Shown in pieces: positions 1-8,588 of a stretch of DNA of 64,000 nt (the first letter of the stretch is position 1; each line of letters begins with the position of its first letter). Location: the NCBI GenBank assembly GCA_965216335.1, contig OZ244154.1:558001-622000 (forward strand), in the 5' to 3' direction. Origin of the DNA: JAHEJE01 sp965216335. Lineage in GTDB: Bacteria; Pseudomonadota; Alphaproteobacteria; Rhizobiales; Aestuariivirgaceae. The notes beneath the pieces were generated by a model that searched no databases, had not been told where the DNA came from, and saw nothing but the letters and a program-made list of their open reading frames with translations. The position numbers and the translations under genes are program-made.

Positions 1-359
1 GCGTTTGCAGCCAGCGCATCGAAGATCTGGGCGATATCGACGGGTTTCGAAAAGACCCCAAGCGCGCCGTTGTCGACGGCCTTCTCGGTCAGTTCGTTCA
101 CCGAAAAGCCGGTCATCATGTAGACCTTGGCCTGCGGTTTGAACTTACGGATTTCCATCAGGCTGTCGACGCCATTGCGTCCCGGCATCATGATGTCCAT
201 GAAAGTCAAGTCGAAATCTTCAGTCTGCGCGGTGCGAATGGCGTTGTCGCCGCTGTAGATGGCAACTGCATCGTGACCTTCCATTTCGAACAACTCGGCA
301 AGGGAGTCCGCAGCATCCGCGTCATCGTCGACGACCATGATCTTGAGGGCCTGAGCCAT
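1..359 (-). CDS. Response regulator receiver protein (partial, C-terminus beyond window edge)
   Basis: This is the N-terminal 119 codons of a two-component receiver domain; the reading frame is still open at base 1. It starts at an ATG (359-357) and reads MAQALKIMVVDDDADAADSL. The acidic pocket is D11-D13. The phospho-acceptor is D55 in FMDIMMPG, followed by the conserved Thr in MMTGF and the Lys in FSKP. The visible part is a complete receiver fold, so it may be a stand-alone CheY-like protein, but an output domain past the edge cannot be excluded. No partner kinase is in the window. The neighbour on the right is transcribed in the same direction, 168 bp away, and looks unrelated. Confidence 0.88.
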   Translation of the reverse strand, partial: MAQALKIMVVDDDADAADSLAELFEMEGHDAVAIYSGDNAIRTAQTEDFDLTFMDIMMPGRNGVDSLMEIRKFKPQAKVYMMTGFSVNELTEKAVDNGALGVFSKPVDIAQIFDALAAN

Positions 360-527
360 CAGAAAAACTCCGCGCATCTAGAGTGTTTAGGGCGGCAATC
401 GCATCGATTTCCGCTTCAGCGAACCGATTGTTCACCCAAACAGTAGATCACAGGGCAGTTAATGGAGAGTTGCCAGATTTGGTGCGGGCCGACCAATGGC
501 GGTGCGCCTCAAGCCGGCGTCTTGAAG

Positions 528-1349
528 CTACAAGCCAAGCGATATTGCTGAGTCGATGATCGCAAAGTAACCGTTGCGCAGCCGGTATCCATGCGACACG
601 AACAGGTGATCTCGGGCATCGCTCAATTCGCCGTCGCGCGAAACAAAGCTGGCATCGCGCAATGGCTCGGTGCGCAGGTAGAGACGCTGAATTTCCGTTC
701 CACCACCATCGTCGCTGTCGTGCAGGATCAGTGTGTTGCGTTCAGGATCGCCGTTCTCATCGACGCCGTAACCGGCAACTGTCACCATGTGACCGGCGAC
801 CCGGACATACTGTCCAGGCAGCTTGCCTTCAACATAGAACCCAATCCCGAGCCACAAGGCGTTGCCATCATCGAACTGATCGATGATCCAATCGAGTGAT
901 GGGATGTTCCCGCCGCCGCCAAACCGGGATGGCATTTCCCAGCGGCCGCGAAAGTCCAAACTGGCACGATAGCCTGCTTCTTCCGCGTAGTTCTCAAGCC
1001 CGGCCAGAAAACGGCCATTGGTCGTACCGCCCTTGGGAGCGGTGGACATGAAGTCTGGCTCTCCGAGGGTTCTGGCAACGGTTGCAACCTTTTCGATCGT
1101 CGACAGGCCACGCACGGGCAACAGCCGGGAAAAGCCGCGCCGTTCAGCCAGCCATACCAGAGCATTGGCCGCAGCGACCGGCGCACAGTACATGCGGCCG
1201 CCGTTCGGCAGGCCGAGTGCCGGATCGGTCTGTGTGAAATCGGGCATCTCGTCTAGACGGAATGTGTCATACGTTGCCGCCGGCGCGGGCGATGCGAGGA
1301 TGCCTGCCAGAGCAAATGTGGCTAGCGCGGCATTTCTGACAGATTTCAT
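528..1349 (-). CDS. Secreted C39-like cysteine peptidase family protein
   Basis: A 273-residue protein with a Sec-type signal peptide (residues 1 to about 24, cleavage near APAAT). The mature part has the layout of a papain-like C39-type fold: a Cys in MYCAPVAAANAL (C55), a His in AGHMVTVAGYG (H187) and an Asp in LILHDSDD (D211), which would form a Cys-His-Asp triad. Known C39-like proteins are cysteine peptidases or bacteriocin-processing-like domains; here there is no ABC exporter next to it, so it is probably a free periplasmic or secreted enzyme with unknown substrate. The start is supported by a strong GGGAGGG ribosome-binding site just upstream. The family call is from motif spacing only. 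Confidence 0.6.
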   Translation of the reverse strand: MKSVRNAALATFALAGILASPAPAATYDTFRLDEMPDFTQTDPALGLPNGGRMYCAPVAAANALVWLAERRGFSRLLPVRGLSTIEKVATVARTLGEPDFMSTAPKGGTTNGRFLAGLENYAEEAGYRASLDFRGRWEMPSRFGGGGNIPSLDWIIDQFDDGNALWLGIGFYVEGKLPGQYVRVAGHMVTVAGYGVDENGDPERNTLILHDSDDGGGTEIQRLYLRTEPLRDASFVSRDGELSDARDHLFVSHGYRLRNGYFAIIDSAISLGL

Positions 1350-1471
1350 CTGACCCTCCCGGAGAAAAATTTCCCGAGAGGTTAGTTCATGTGGGTGAAA
1401 TCGTGGCTAAGACGACCGGTAAAATTATATCGATTCCCGGTCAGTCAGCGTACTGAGAATCGAACCGTGCC

Positions 1472-2179
1472 TTACCAGCTCTGCGTCTCGCCCTGGAAAT
1501 AGTAACCGCCGGACGGGCCGCCGGGTTCCAGCGTTGCCGCCCACACCAGACCTTCTGCGCTTTCTTCCGGTTCCAGGTTGGCCGCAGGGCCGCCCATGTC
1601 GGTCTTGACCCAGCCCGGGTCAATTGAATTGACCATGATGCCACGGTCGGCAAGCTCCATTGCGGTCAAACGGGTAAGCGCGTTGAGTGCCGTCTTGGAG
1701 GCTCGGTAGCCGAACGAGCCGCCCGCCATGCGGGACAGGCTGGCCATACTGGAGGAGACGTTGATGATGCGGCCGTTGTCCCTGATCATAGGCGCCAGGG
1801 CCCGGGTCAGCCGCCACGGACCGAACGTGTTGACATTGAAGGTGTCGAGCACCGCTGAGGCGCTGCCGGCCAACACCGATCCGCCCTCCGGGGCATCCTT
1901 TTCCGGATAGATGCCGGCACAGTTGATCAAAACGTCGATGGCGTCCGTCTGGCCCTTGAGCCAGGTCGTGAAGGCTTCAACGGAAGCATCGTCGCCCTGA
2001 TCGAGGGCATGGCCGGCAACCGTGTACCCTTCACCTGCCAACGCGCTGACTGCGGCATCCGCGCGCTCCTGCCGGGTGCCGGTGATGATGAGGCGGAAGC
2101 CCCTGGCGCCGAGTTGGCGAGCGGTTTCCCGGCCGATACCGCGTGTCGCACCGGTGATTACAGCAATCTCAGTCGTCAT
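1472..2179 (-). CDS. Short-chain dehydrogenase/reductase (SDR)
   Basis: A classical SDR of 235 residues. The NAD(P)-binding motif TGATRGIG is at residues 9-16, NCAG is near 86-89, the catalytic Ser is in NVSSS near 143, and the YRASK catalytic Tyr/Lys pair is at 158-162. Length and motif spacing match the classical SDR family. The Arg after the glycine motif and TGTRQERAD after beta-2 suggest NADP(H). The physiological substrate cannot be told from sequence. A strong GGAAGGGA ribosome-binding site precedes the ATG. It is divergent from crcB, with about 300 bp between the two starts. Confidence 0.88.
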   Translation of the reverse strand: MTTEIAVITGATRGIGRETARQLGARGFRLIITGTRQERADAAVSALAGEGYTVAGHALDQGDDASVEAFTTWLKGQTDAIDVLINCAGIYPEKDAPEGGSVLAGSASAVLDTFNVNTFGPWRLTRALAPMIRDNGRIINVSSSMASLSRMAGGSFGYRASKTALNALTRLTAMELADRGIMVNSIDPGWVKTDMGGPAANLEPEESAEGLVWAATLEPGGPSGGYYFQGETQSW

Positions 2180-2476
2180 CTCGTGTCCCTTCCAGCAGTC
2201 CTGACTTTATTATTCGCACAGCAGTCGTCCAGGGTTTTGCGTTCACCCGCCGCTACGGTGCCAGACGTGCAGGCGTAACAGATCACGTCGAGACCGTCGT
2301 CCGGCATAATCGCAGCCGCGGCCGTTGCGGCCGGCGTCGTAGCGCGCCTGCCATGTGCGTGAACGGGCGATTTGGTGTCGTGAACGTTCACATGTACCGA
2401 CGCTAGCATGCTGCCCGGCCACCGCCAATCGCGTAATGCATTGCCTGTGTCCGGTGCCGGGGCTATACCGGCGCGC
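2180..2476. promoter_or_regulatory. Divergent intergenic region between SDR and crcB, with a 12-bp palindrome
   Basis: This region of about 300 bp separates two divergent genes and should hold both promoters. A perfect 12-bp palindrome, GTGAACGTTCAC, lies at 2380-2391, about 86 bp upstream of the crcB start; it could be a regulator site. I looked for the fluoride riboswitch that often precedes crcB and did not recognise its conserved core. No convincing small gene is present. Confidence 0.3.
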
Positions 2477-2857
2477 ATGCCAATGATTGTTTGGGTCGCA
2501 GCAGGCGGCGCCATTGGGGCTGCCGGACGGTATCTGGTGAATGTTTGGACGGGACGGCTGCTTGGCGCCGGTTTCCCCTGGGGCACGCTCACGGTCAACA
2601 TCCTCGGCTCTCTGCTCATGGGTGCCTTGATCACCTTCATGGCGCTAAAATGGTCGACCAGCCAGGACATGCGTGCCTTCCTGACCACCGGTGTGCTCGG
2701 GGGCTTCACGACGTTTTCCGCGTTTTCACTCGATTTCGCCACACTCTATGAGCGTAAGGAGTTCGGGCTGGCCGGGCTTTACGCCGCCGGTTCGGTTGGC
2801 GCTTCACTGATTGCGATCTTTGCCGGCATGGCGCTGATGCGGGCGGTGTTGTCATGA
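2477..2857 (+). CDS. crcB: Fluoride efflux channel CrcB/Fluc
   Basis: A small, very hydrophobic membrane protein of 126 residues with four predicted transmembrane helices. Family signatures are GGAIGAAGRYLVN near the N-terminus, GTLTVNILGS in the middle and TTGVLGGFTTFSAFS in helix 3. Fluc channels work as dual-topology dimers and expel fluoride across the inner membrane. I chose the ATG at 2477 because the protein then begins MPMIVWVAAGG, the usual CrcB N-terminus; the frame is open further upstream, but that stretch has no CrcB character. The next gene overlaps the stop by 4 bp (ATGA), which suggests translational coupling. Confidence 0.93.
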   Translation: MPMIVWVAAGGAIGAAGRYLVNVWTGRLLGAGFPWGTLTVNILGSLLMGALITFMALKWSTSQDMRAFLTTGVLGGFTTFSAFSLDFATLYERKEFGLAGLYAAGSVGASLIAIFAGMALMRAVLS

Positions 2858-3831
2858 GCGGTGTTGCCCGCCACAGAGTCAAGCGCGATGAGGCCGGCAT
2901 CCGCGTCGACCGCTGGTTCAAGCTCAACTATCCGCAAGTGCCACACGCGCTGCTCAACAAGCTGTTGCGCAAGGGCGAGGTGCGGATCGATGGCGGACGC
3001 GTGAAGGCCAATGCCCGGCTCGCCGAGGGCCAGGAGATCCGCGTGCCGCCATTGGTGGATGGGGCAGGGCGCCCGGCACCGGCTGCCAGACCGCTGTCGG
3101 ACAAGGACCGGCGGTTTCTCGAAGGCTTGATCCTGTACCAGGACGAAGATCTGTTCGTACTCAACAAGCCCTCCGGAATTGCCGTCCAGGGCGGCAGCAA
3201 GACGCAACGCCACATCGACGGTCTGCTGGAGAGCTGGGGGCTTGAGCTTGGGGTGCGGCCACGGCTTGTGCACCGGCTTGACCGTGATACGTCCGGCATC
3301 CTCGTTGTCGCCCGCAAGCGCCACGCGGCGGCCGAATTGGGCAGGCTGTTCGCCACCCGCTCGGTGCGCAAGATCTACTGGGCGATCGTCGCCGGCGTGC
3401 CCGAGCCGCGCCAGGGCAAGATCGACCAGGCGCTCATCAAGAGTGGCAGGCCGGGCAACGAGCGCGTGCGCGCCGCGGACAAGACTGCTGAAGGGGCGCA
3501 GAAGGCGGTGACCCACTATGCGGTGATTGACACGGCGGGCAGGGCTTTCGCCTGGGTATCGCTCAAGCCGGTCACCGGCCGTCAGCATCAGTTGCGAGCC
3601 CACATGGCGCAGAGTGGGCATCCGATTGTCGGAGACAGCAAGTACGACGGAGACAAGCATGTACCGGCAGCTCTCGCCCGCCGCCTGCACCTGCACGCCC
3701 GCCGCATCAGCTTTCCGCATCCGCGCACCGGTGATATTGTAGACGTGACGGCACCGCTCAGTGAGGTGATGGCGGACAGCTTTGCGAGTCTGGGGTTCGA
3801 TGCCGGCAGATATGACGGGTCCGCGTCGTGA
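2854..3831 (+). CDS. rluC: RluC/RluD-family 23S rRNA pseudouridine synthase
   Basis: A 325-residue RluA-family pseudouridine synthase. Residues 12-66 form an S4 RNA-binding domain (RVDRWFKLNYPQVP and on). The catalytic domain follows, with the signature HRLDRDTSGILVVAR; the catalytic Asp should be D143. Near the C-terminus, the motif GRQHQLRAHMAQSGHPIVGD is typical of RluC/RluD. RluC modifies 23S rRNA at positions 955, 2504 and 2580 in E. coli; the exact target here is inferred from the general resemblance, so RluD remains possible. It is translationally coupled to crcB upstream (ATGA overlap) and to the HAD phosphatase downstream (GTGA overlap). Confidence 0.85.
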   Translation: MSGVARHRVKRDEAGIRVDRWFKLNYPQVPHALLNKLLRKGEVRIDGGRVKANARLAEGQEIRVPPLVDGAGRPAPAARPLSDKDRRFLEGLILYQDEDLFVLNKPSGIAVQGGSKTQRHIDGLLESWGLELGVRPRLVHRLDRDTSGILVVARKRHAAAELGRLFATRSVRKIYWAIVAGVPEPRQGKIDQALIKSGRPGNERVRAADKTAEGAQKAVTHYAVIDTAGRAFAWVSLKPVTGRQHQLRAHMAQSGHPIVGDSKYDGDKHVPAALARRLHLHARRISFPHPRTGDIVDVTAPLSEVMADSFASLGFDAGRYDGSAS

Positions 3832-4499
3832 AGCTGGTGGTGTTCGATTGCGACGGCACTCTGGTCGACAGCCAGAACATCATCTGCGCAGCGATGCAGC
3901 GAACGTTTGCCCGGTCAGGCCGCGACTGGCCGGGACGGACTGCAACCCTGTCCATCGTCGGCCTGTCGCTGCCGCAGGCCATGGCGCGGCTGGTGCCGGA
4001 CGGCAATGAGACGCTGTGGAATGCGTTGGGCGAAACATACAAGCACGTGTTTCACGAGCTGCGCCAGGATCCCGCCAGCCGCGAGCCGCTTTTCGACGGG
4101 GCACATGCGATTGTCGAGGAACTATCCGGCCGGGACGACCTGTTGTTGGCCATTGCAACCGGCAAATCGCAGCGCGGCGTGCGCGCGGTCCTTGAACGTG
4201 AAGGTTGGATCGACCGTTTCATCAGCATACAGACGGCTGACGATGCTCCGTCCAAACCCCATCCGGCCATGGTGCATCAGGCAATGGGTGATGCAGGTGT
4301 TGCCGCCGCCGACACGATTGTCGTAGGCGATACGTCCTATGACATGGCCATGGCCAGGGCGGCCGGGGCAGGGGCCGTTGGCGTATCGTGGGGTTATCAC
4401 GATGTAAGCCTGCTTGAAGCAGGTGGTTCGCATGTGATTATCGACACATTTCATCAGCTTACGGATGAGTTACACCGACTATGGGAATTGGGATGGTGA
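3828..4499 (+). CDS. HAD-family hydrolase, phosphoglycolate-phosphatase-like
   Basis: A 223-residue HAD phosphatase that starts with GTG, overlapping the rluC stop by 4 bp. Motif I is VVFDCDGTLVDS (nucleophile D8, acid D10), motif II is the IATGK stretch, and motif IV is VVGDTSYDMAMARAAGAGAVGVSWGYH. A helical cap domain lies between motifs I and II, as in class I phosphoglycolate phosphatases. In related alphaproteobacteria a HAD gene often sits between an RluC-like gene and an ATP12 gene, as here. The substrate is not determinable; phosphoglycolate phosphatase is only the nearest general resemblance. Confidence 0.88.
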   Translation: MKLVVFDCDGTLVDSQNIICAAMQRTFARSGRDWPGRTATLSIVGLSLPQAMARLVPDGNETLWNALGETYKHVFHELRQDPASREPLFDGAHAIVEELSGRDDLLLAIATGKSQRGVRAVLEREGWIDRFISIQTADDAPSKPHPAMVHQAMGDAGVAAADTIVVGDTSYDMAMARAAGAGAVGVSWGYHDVSLLEAGGSHVIIDTFHQLTDELHRLWELGW

Positions 4500-5254
4500 G
4501 CGAGAGTGAAGACGATAGAGCACGTCGGCTTTTGACAGGCGGAGAGAAATCTAAGCTGGCGAGACGCTTCTACAAGAGCGCAGATGTTGTCGGTGAAGCC
4601 GCTCCATACAGCATTGTGTTGGATGGGCGCCCGATCCGAACGCCGATGAAGGCGAAACTCTCCGTTCCGTCGCGCGCATTGGCCGGGGCGGTATGCGATG
4701 AATGGTCGGCACAGGGCGAGACAATCGAACCGGCGACCATGCCCCTGACACGGCTGTCCAACACCGCAATCGATCGGGTTCGTGAAAGCCGCGTGCGAAT
4801 TGTTGCCGAGATCGCCGAGTTCGCCGGGTCCGACTTGCTGTGCTACCGGGCCGATGCCCCCGAAGGCCTGGTGCAGCGCCAGTGCGAAGTCTGGGATCCG
4901 CTTCTGGCATGGGTCGCGAGAGAACACGGCGCCCGCTTCATTTCCGTCACCGGTTTGATGCACGAGGTCCAGCCTGAACCGACCCTGAAGGCCATCACAT
5001 TGTTCATGCAGGCGCGCGACGATTTTGAACTGACCGGCATTCACAATCTTACGACCCTGACAGGGTCTTGCGTGCTGGCCATGGCCCTGCATCAGCGGCA
5101 CATAGCCGGTGATGATGCCTGGGCCGCGGCACATATCGACGAGGACTGGCAGATCGAACGGTGGGGACCAGACGATGAGGCCACGGCCCGCCGCGAGGCC
5201 TACAAGCGTGAGTTTGACGCCACACTCGACTTTATGCGGCTGGCGATGAGCTGA
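4493..5254 (+). CDS. ATP12-family F1-ATPase assembly chaperone
   Basis: About 253 residues resembling ATP12, the chaperone that binds the alpha subunit during F1-ATPase assembly; it is found in mitochondria and alphaproteobacteria. Recognisable blocks are RRFYKSADV near the N-terminus, VLDGRPIRTPMKAKLSVPS, ALAGAVCDEWSAQGETI, MPLTRLSNTAIDRV and DLLCYRADAPEGLVQRQ. The ATG at 4493 has a purine-rich GGGAATTGGG just ahead and overlaps the HAD gene stop; an in-frame ATG at 4481 is an alternative. It ends 51 bp before the carboxylase gene. Confidence 0.88.
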   Translation: MVSESEDDRARRLLTGGEKSKLARRFYKSADVVGEAAPYSIVLDGRPIRTPMKAKLSVPSRALAGAVCDEWSAQGETIEPATMPLTRLSNTAIDRVRESRVRIVAEIAEFAGSDLLCYRADAPEGLVQRQCEVWDPLLAWVAREHGARFISVTGLMHEVQPEPTLKAITLFMQARDDFELTGIHNLTTLTGSCVLAMALHQRHIAGDDAWAAAHIDEDWQIERWGPDDEATARREAYKREFDATLDFMRLAMS

Positions 5255-5305
5255 TACCGGTGTTAAGAATCCCGGGCACGATGGCGTGAGCGCAGGGAAA
5301 AGACC

Positions 5306-6838
5306 ATGCAAGAAATCCTGAAGGAACTGGAAGACCGGCGTGCGGAAGCCCATCTCGGCGGCGGTCAGCACCGGATCGATGCACAACACAAACGCGGTAA
5401 ACTGACCGCGCGCGAGCGTATCCAACTGCTGCTCGATGAGGGTTCGTTCGAGGAATACGACATGTTCGTCGAACACCGTTGCACCGATTTCGGCATGGAA
5501 AAAACCAAAATCCCCGGCGATGGCGTCGTCACCGGCTGGGGCACGGTAAACGGCCGTACCGTTTTCGTGTTCGCCAAGGACTTTACCGTTTTCGGGGGAT
5601 CCCTGTCTGAAGCGCACGCCAAAAAGATCACCAAGATCCAGGATATGGCATTGCAGAACCGGGCACCTTGCATCGGGCTGTTCGATGCCGGTGGCGCGCG
5701 CATTCAGGAAGGTGTTGCGGCACTCGGCGGCTATGGTGAGGTTTTTTTGCGCAATGTGCTGGCCTCGGGCGTCGTCCCGCAGATTTCGGTCATCATGGGA
5801 CCGTGCGCCGGCGGCGACGTCTATTCCCCGGCCATGACCGACTTCATCTTCATGGTGAAGGATACCAGCTACATGTTCGTCACCGGGCCGGATGTCGTGA
5901 AGACCGTCACCAATGAGACGGTAACGGCAGAAGAGCTCGGCGGTGCCTCAGTTCATACAACCAAGTCGTCCATAGCCGACAAAGCCTATGAGAACGATGT
6001 CGAAGCGCTGCTGCAGATGCGCCGGCTTATCGACTTCCTGCCGTCGTCCAACCTGGCGTCGGTTCCCGAGATGCCGAGTTTTGACGATGGCGACCGGATC
6101 GAACCGTCTCTCGACACGCTCATCCCGGCCAACCCAAACCAACCCTACGACATGAAGGAACTGATCACAAAGGTCGCCGATGAGGGTGATTTCTTCGAGA
6201 TTCAGGAAGCGTTTGCCGGCAACATCGTGACGGGCTTTGCCCGGATGGAAGGCCGAACGGTGGGGATGATCGCCAATCAACCGATGGTTCTAGCCGGCGT
6301 GCTCGATGCCGATGCGTCGCGCAAGGCTGCCAGGTTCGTGCGGTTTTGCGACTGTTTCAACATCCCACTGGTGACGTTTGTCGATGTGCCGGGTTTTCTA
6401 CCGGGTACGGCACAAGAGTATGGCGGGCTGATTAAGCACGGAGCCAAGCTGCTGTTTGCCTATGCCGAGGCCACGGTGCCCAAGGTCACGATCATCACCC
6501 GCAAGGCATATGGCGGCGCCTACGACGTGATGTCGTCCAAACACATCCGCGGTGACGTCAATTATGCTTGGCCGACAGCGGAAATTGCTGTGATGGGATC
6601 GAAAGGCGCCGCAGAGATCATCTATCGCTCCGAACTGGGCGAACCCGAAAAGATTGCCGAACGTGTCAAGGACTATGAGGCTCGCTTCGCCAATCCGTTT
6701 GTGGCCGCTGAACGCGGTTACATAGACGAAGTCGTCCCGCCGCGCGATACTCGGCGCCTTATTTCACGCGCCCTGAACATGCTGCGCAACAAGAAGACCG
6801 AGAACCCCTGGAAAAAGCACGATAACATTCCTTTGTAG
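5306..6838 (+). CDS. pccB: Acyl-CoA carboxylase carboxyltransferase beta subunit (propionyl-CoA carboxylase beta)
   Basis: A full-length 510-residue biotin-dependent carboxyltransferase. It transfers CO2 from carboxybiotin to an acyl-CoA, most likely propionyl-CoA, giving methylmalonyl-CoA. Key blocks are GLFDAGGARIQEGV (acyl-CoA binding loop), SVIMGPCAGGDVYSPAMTDF, DVPGFLPGTAQEYGGLIKHG (carboxybiotin site), and GGAYDVMSSKHIRGDVNYAWP. The start has AGGGAAAAG upstream. The biotin-carrying alpha subunit (pccA) is not in the window. The ATP12 neighbour is a recurrent alphaproteobacterial pairing with no obvious functional link. Methylcrotonyl-CoA carboxylase beta is less likely given this sequence. 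Confidence 0.92.
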   Translation: MQEILKELEDRRAEAHLGGGQHRIDAQHKRGKLTARERIQLLLDEGSFEEYDMFVEHRCTDFGMEKTKIPGDGVVTGWGTVNGRTVFVFAKDFTVFGGSLSEAHAKKITKIQDMALQNRAPCIGLFDAGGARIQEGVAALGGYGEVFLRNVLASGVVPQISVIMGPCAGGDVYSPAMTDFIFMVKDTSYMFVTGPDVVKTVTNETVTAEELGGASVHTTKSSIADKAYENDVEALLQMRRLIDFLPSSNLASVPEMPSFDDGDRIEPSLDTLIPANPNQPYDMKELITKVADEGDFFEIQEAFAGNIVTGFARMEGRTVGMIANQPMVLAGVLDADASRKAARFVRFCDCFNIPLVTFVDVPGFLPGTAQEYGGLIKHGAKLLFAYAEATVPKVTIITRKAYGGAYDVMSSKHIRGDVNYAWPTAEIAVMGSKGAAEIIYRSELGEPEKIAERVKDYEARFANPFVAAERGYIDEVVPPRDTRRLISRALNMLRNKKTENPWKKHDNIPL

Positions 6839-6955
6839 GATCAGCTGCTATCGCCGAATGCCGGTTGTGGTATGCTTGTTGCACCAAAGGTTGCAGAGGG
6901 TATCCGCAGATGCCGCATGCGTAGTTCTGACACAAATTATGCCAGGGAAATCAGT

Positions 6956-7489
6956 ATGATCAGGTTCTTTCTTGGGACGGTCCTTCTATTGGCTGGTTCG
7001 CAGCTCGCTGCCGCGCAAGCCCAGGAGAAGCCGGAAGTCTATCATTCCTCCATTGATCCGAGCCCGGCCGAAGTTGCGCTGGCCACCGAATGCCGCAATG
7101 CCTTTGATCGCATGCAGGCGGTCAAGGACCAGATGACCGGAGTACGCGACGAACTGAATGACCTGTCCGCCAAGATGACGGAAACCGGGGGCAGGGTGGA
7201 TGCTGCCGAGAAGGATTTCGACGGGAAGAAAGAGAAATCCAGCGAAAACCAGGCTGCCTACGATGCAGCGGTCAAAGCGCGTGAGCACTACCAGAAGATG
7301 GCGGCTGAGCACAATGCCCTGGTCGACAAGCAGATCGCTGCCACCGCCCGCCACAATGGTTTCGCCGATGAATTCAATGATCTGAACACCAAGTACTTCA
7401 AGTCCTGCTCGGGCCGGAAGTTCAATGCCACGGCGGTCATCCTGACCTGCAAGGACGAGGAATCGCCTTGGTGCGATCTGTTGCGGTGA
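6956..7489 (+). CDS. Secreted coiled-coil protein of unknown function
   Basis: With the ATG at 6956 the protein is 177 residues and begins with a clear signal peptide (MIRFFLGTVLLLAGSQLAAA, cleavage near AQA). The mature part is mostly a charged alpha-helical coiled coil: DRMQAVKDQMTGVRDELNDL through KAREHYQKMAAEHNALVDKQ, rich in Lys, Glu, Asp and Ala. The C-terminal 40 residues hold four of its five Cys (KSCSG, LTCKD, PWCDLL plus one early TECRN), so disulfides are likely in the periplasm. I do not recognise the family. It is followed after 4 bp by the GST gene, so the two may be co-transcribed. Confidence 0.65.
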   Translation: MIRFFLGTVLLLAGSQLAAAQAQEKPEVYHSSIDPSPAEVALATECRNAFDRMQAVKDQMTGVRDELNDLSAKMTETGGRVDAAEKDFDGKKEKSSENQAAYDAAVKAREHYQKMAAEHNALVDKQIAATARHNGFADEFNDLNTKYFKSCSGRKFNATAVILTCKDEESPWCDLLR

Positions 7490-7493
7490 ACGG

Positions 7494-8465
7494 ATGGGCG
7501 CGCTGATCGACGGCAAATGGCACTCTGACGATGCTTTCCCCACCTCCAGGAGCGGCGCCTTTCAGCGGGCCAGCAGTACTTTTCGCAACTGGGTTACCCC
7601 GGATGGCAACAAGGGACTGAGCGGTGAGGGAGGTTTTACTGCCGAACCCGGGCGTTATCACCTCTATGTCTCGCTTGCCTGTCCGTGGGCGCACCGTACG
7701 CTGATCTTCCGTGAGCTGAAAGGTTTGCAGGACGCCGTTGGGCTGTCCGTGGTGCACTGGCTGATGCGCGATGACGGCTGGACATTTGACGAAGATGACG
7801 GCGTGATTGCCGACACCGTCAACAATGCGGCTCTCTTGCACCAGGTATATAACGCCGCGGATCCGGCCTTTACCGGGCGCGTCACTGTGCCGGTGCTGTG
7901 GGACAAGCAGCGTGGCACGATTGTCAGCAATGAGTCGTCTGAAATCATCCGCATGTTCAATTCAGCCTTCGACCGGGCGGGTGCGGTGCCGGGCGACTAC
8001 TATCCGCCTGACCTGCGCGCCGATATCGATGCGGTAAACGCACGGGTCTACGATACGCTCAACAATGGCGTATACAAATGTGGATTTGCCCGCTCGCAGG
8101 CCGCGTATGATGCGGCGGTCAGGCCGTTGTTCGAAACTCTCGACTGGCTGGAGCGCCTGCTGTCCGAGCAGCTTTTTGTCACCGGCGATCGCCTGACCGA
8201 GGCCGATATCCGTCTGTTCACAACGCTCATTCGCTTTGATGCGGTGTACGTTGGTCATTTCAAGTGCAACATCCGAAGGCTGTGCGACTACCCCAACCTG
8301 TGGGCCTACACCCGCCACATCTACCAGATGGACGCAGTGCGTTCGACCGTGGATTTCAGCCATATCAAACAGCATTATTACGCCAGTCATCTCGCCGTGA
8401 ACCCGACCGGCATCGTGCCGGCAGGGCCTGAGCTGGACTACGATGCACCGCATGGACGTGGGTGA
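7494..8465 (+). CDS. Xi-class GST / glutathionyl-hydroquinone reductase (YqjG/ECM4-like)
   Basis: A 323-residue protein of the Omega-like/Xi class of glutathione transferases. These enzymes reduce glutathionyl-hydroquinones, using a catalytic Cys. The active-site motif is YVSLACPWAHRTLIFRELKG, with the Cys of CPWA. Downstream come VPVLWDKQRGTIVSNESSEI (glutathione-binding Ser) and the C-terminal helical domain with TEADIRLFTTLIRFDAVYVGHFKCN, typical of the family, as is the late HIKQHYYASH stretch. Length (about 320) fits. It starts 4 bp after the preceding gene, with a weak ribosome-binding site, suggesting coupling. Confidence 0.9.
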   Translation: MGALIDGKWHSDDAFPTSRSGAFQRASSTFRNWVTPDGNKGLSGEGGFTAEPGRYHLYVSLACPWAHRTLIFRELKGLQDAVGLSVVHWLMRDDGWTFDEDDGVIADTVNNAALLHQVYNAADPAFTGRVTVPVLWDKQRGTIVSNESSEIIRMFNSAFDRAGAVPGDYYPPDLRADIDAVNARVYDTLNNGVYKCGFARSQAAYDAAVRPLFETLDWLERLLSEQLFVTGDRLTEADIRLFTTLIRFDAVYVGHFKCNIRRLCDYPNLWAYTRHIYQMDAVRSTVDFSHIKQHYYASHLAVNPTGIVPAGPELDYDAPHGRG

Positions 8466-8588
8466 GCTCGCTTTGTCTTCCAGACCAACGCCGCCCGATT
8501 TCGGCCCAAATCGTTAAACTTCGAGCGTTGCTGAAAACGGTGTCGAAAAGCCTTTGTGGAACAATGACCGCCAAGGAGGCGTCGTCAT

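Noticed and set aside
2180..2476. Fluoride riboswitch before crcB
   Set aside because: I could not find the conserved core sequences of that riboswitch by eye.
4454..5617. Long minus-strand open frame (387 codons)
   Set aside because: It lies opposite the ATP12 and carboxylase genes, shows no family resemblance and is a GC-rich shadow frame.
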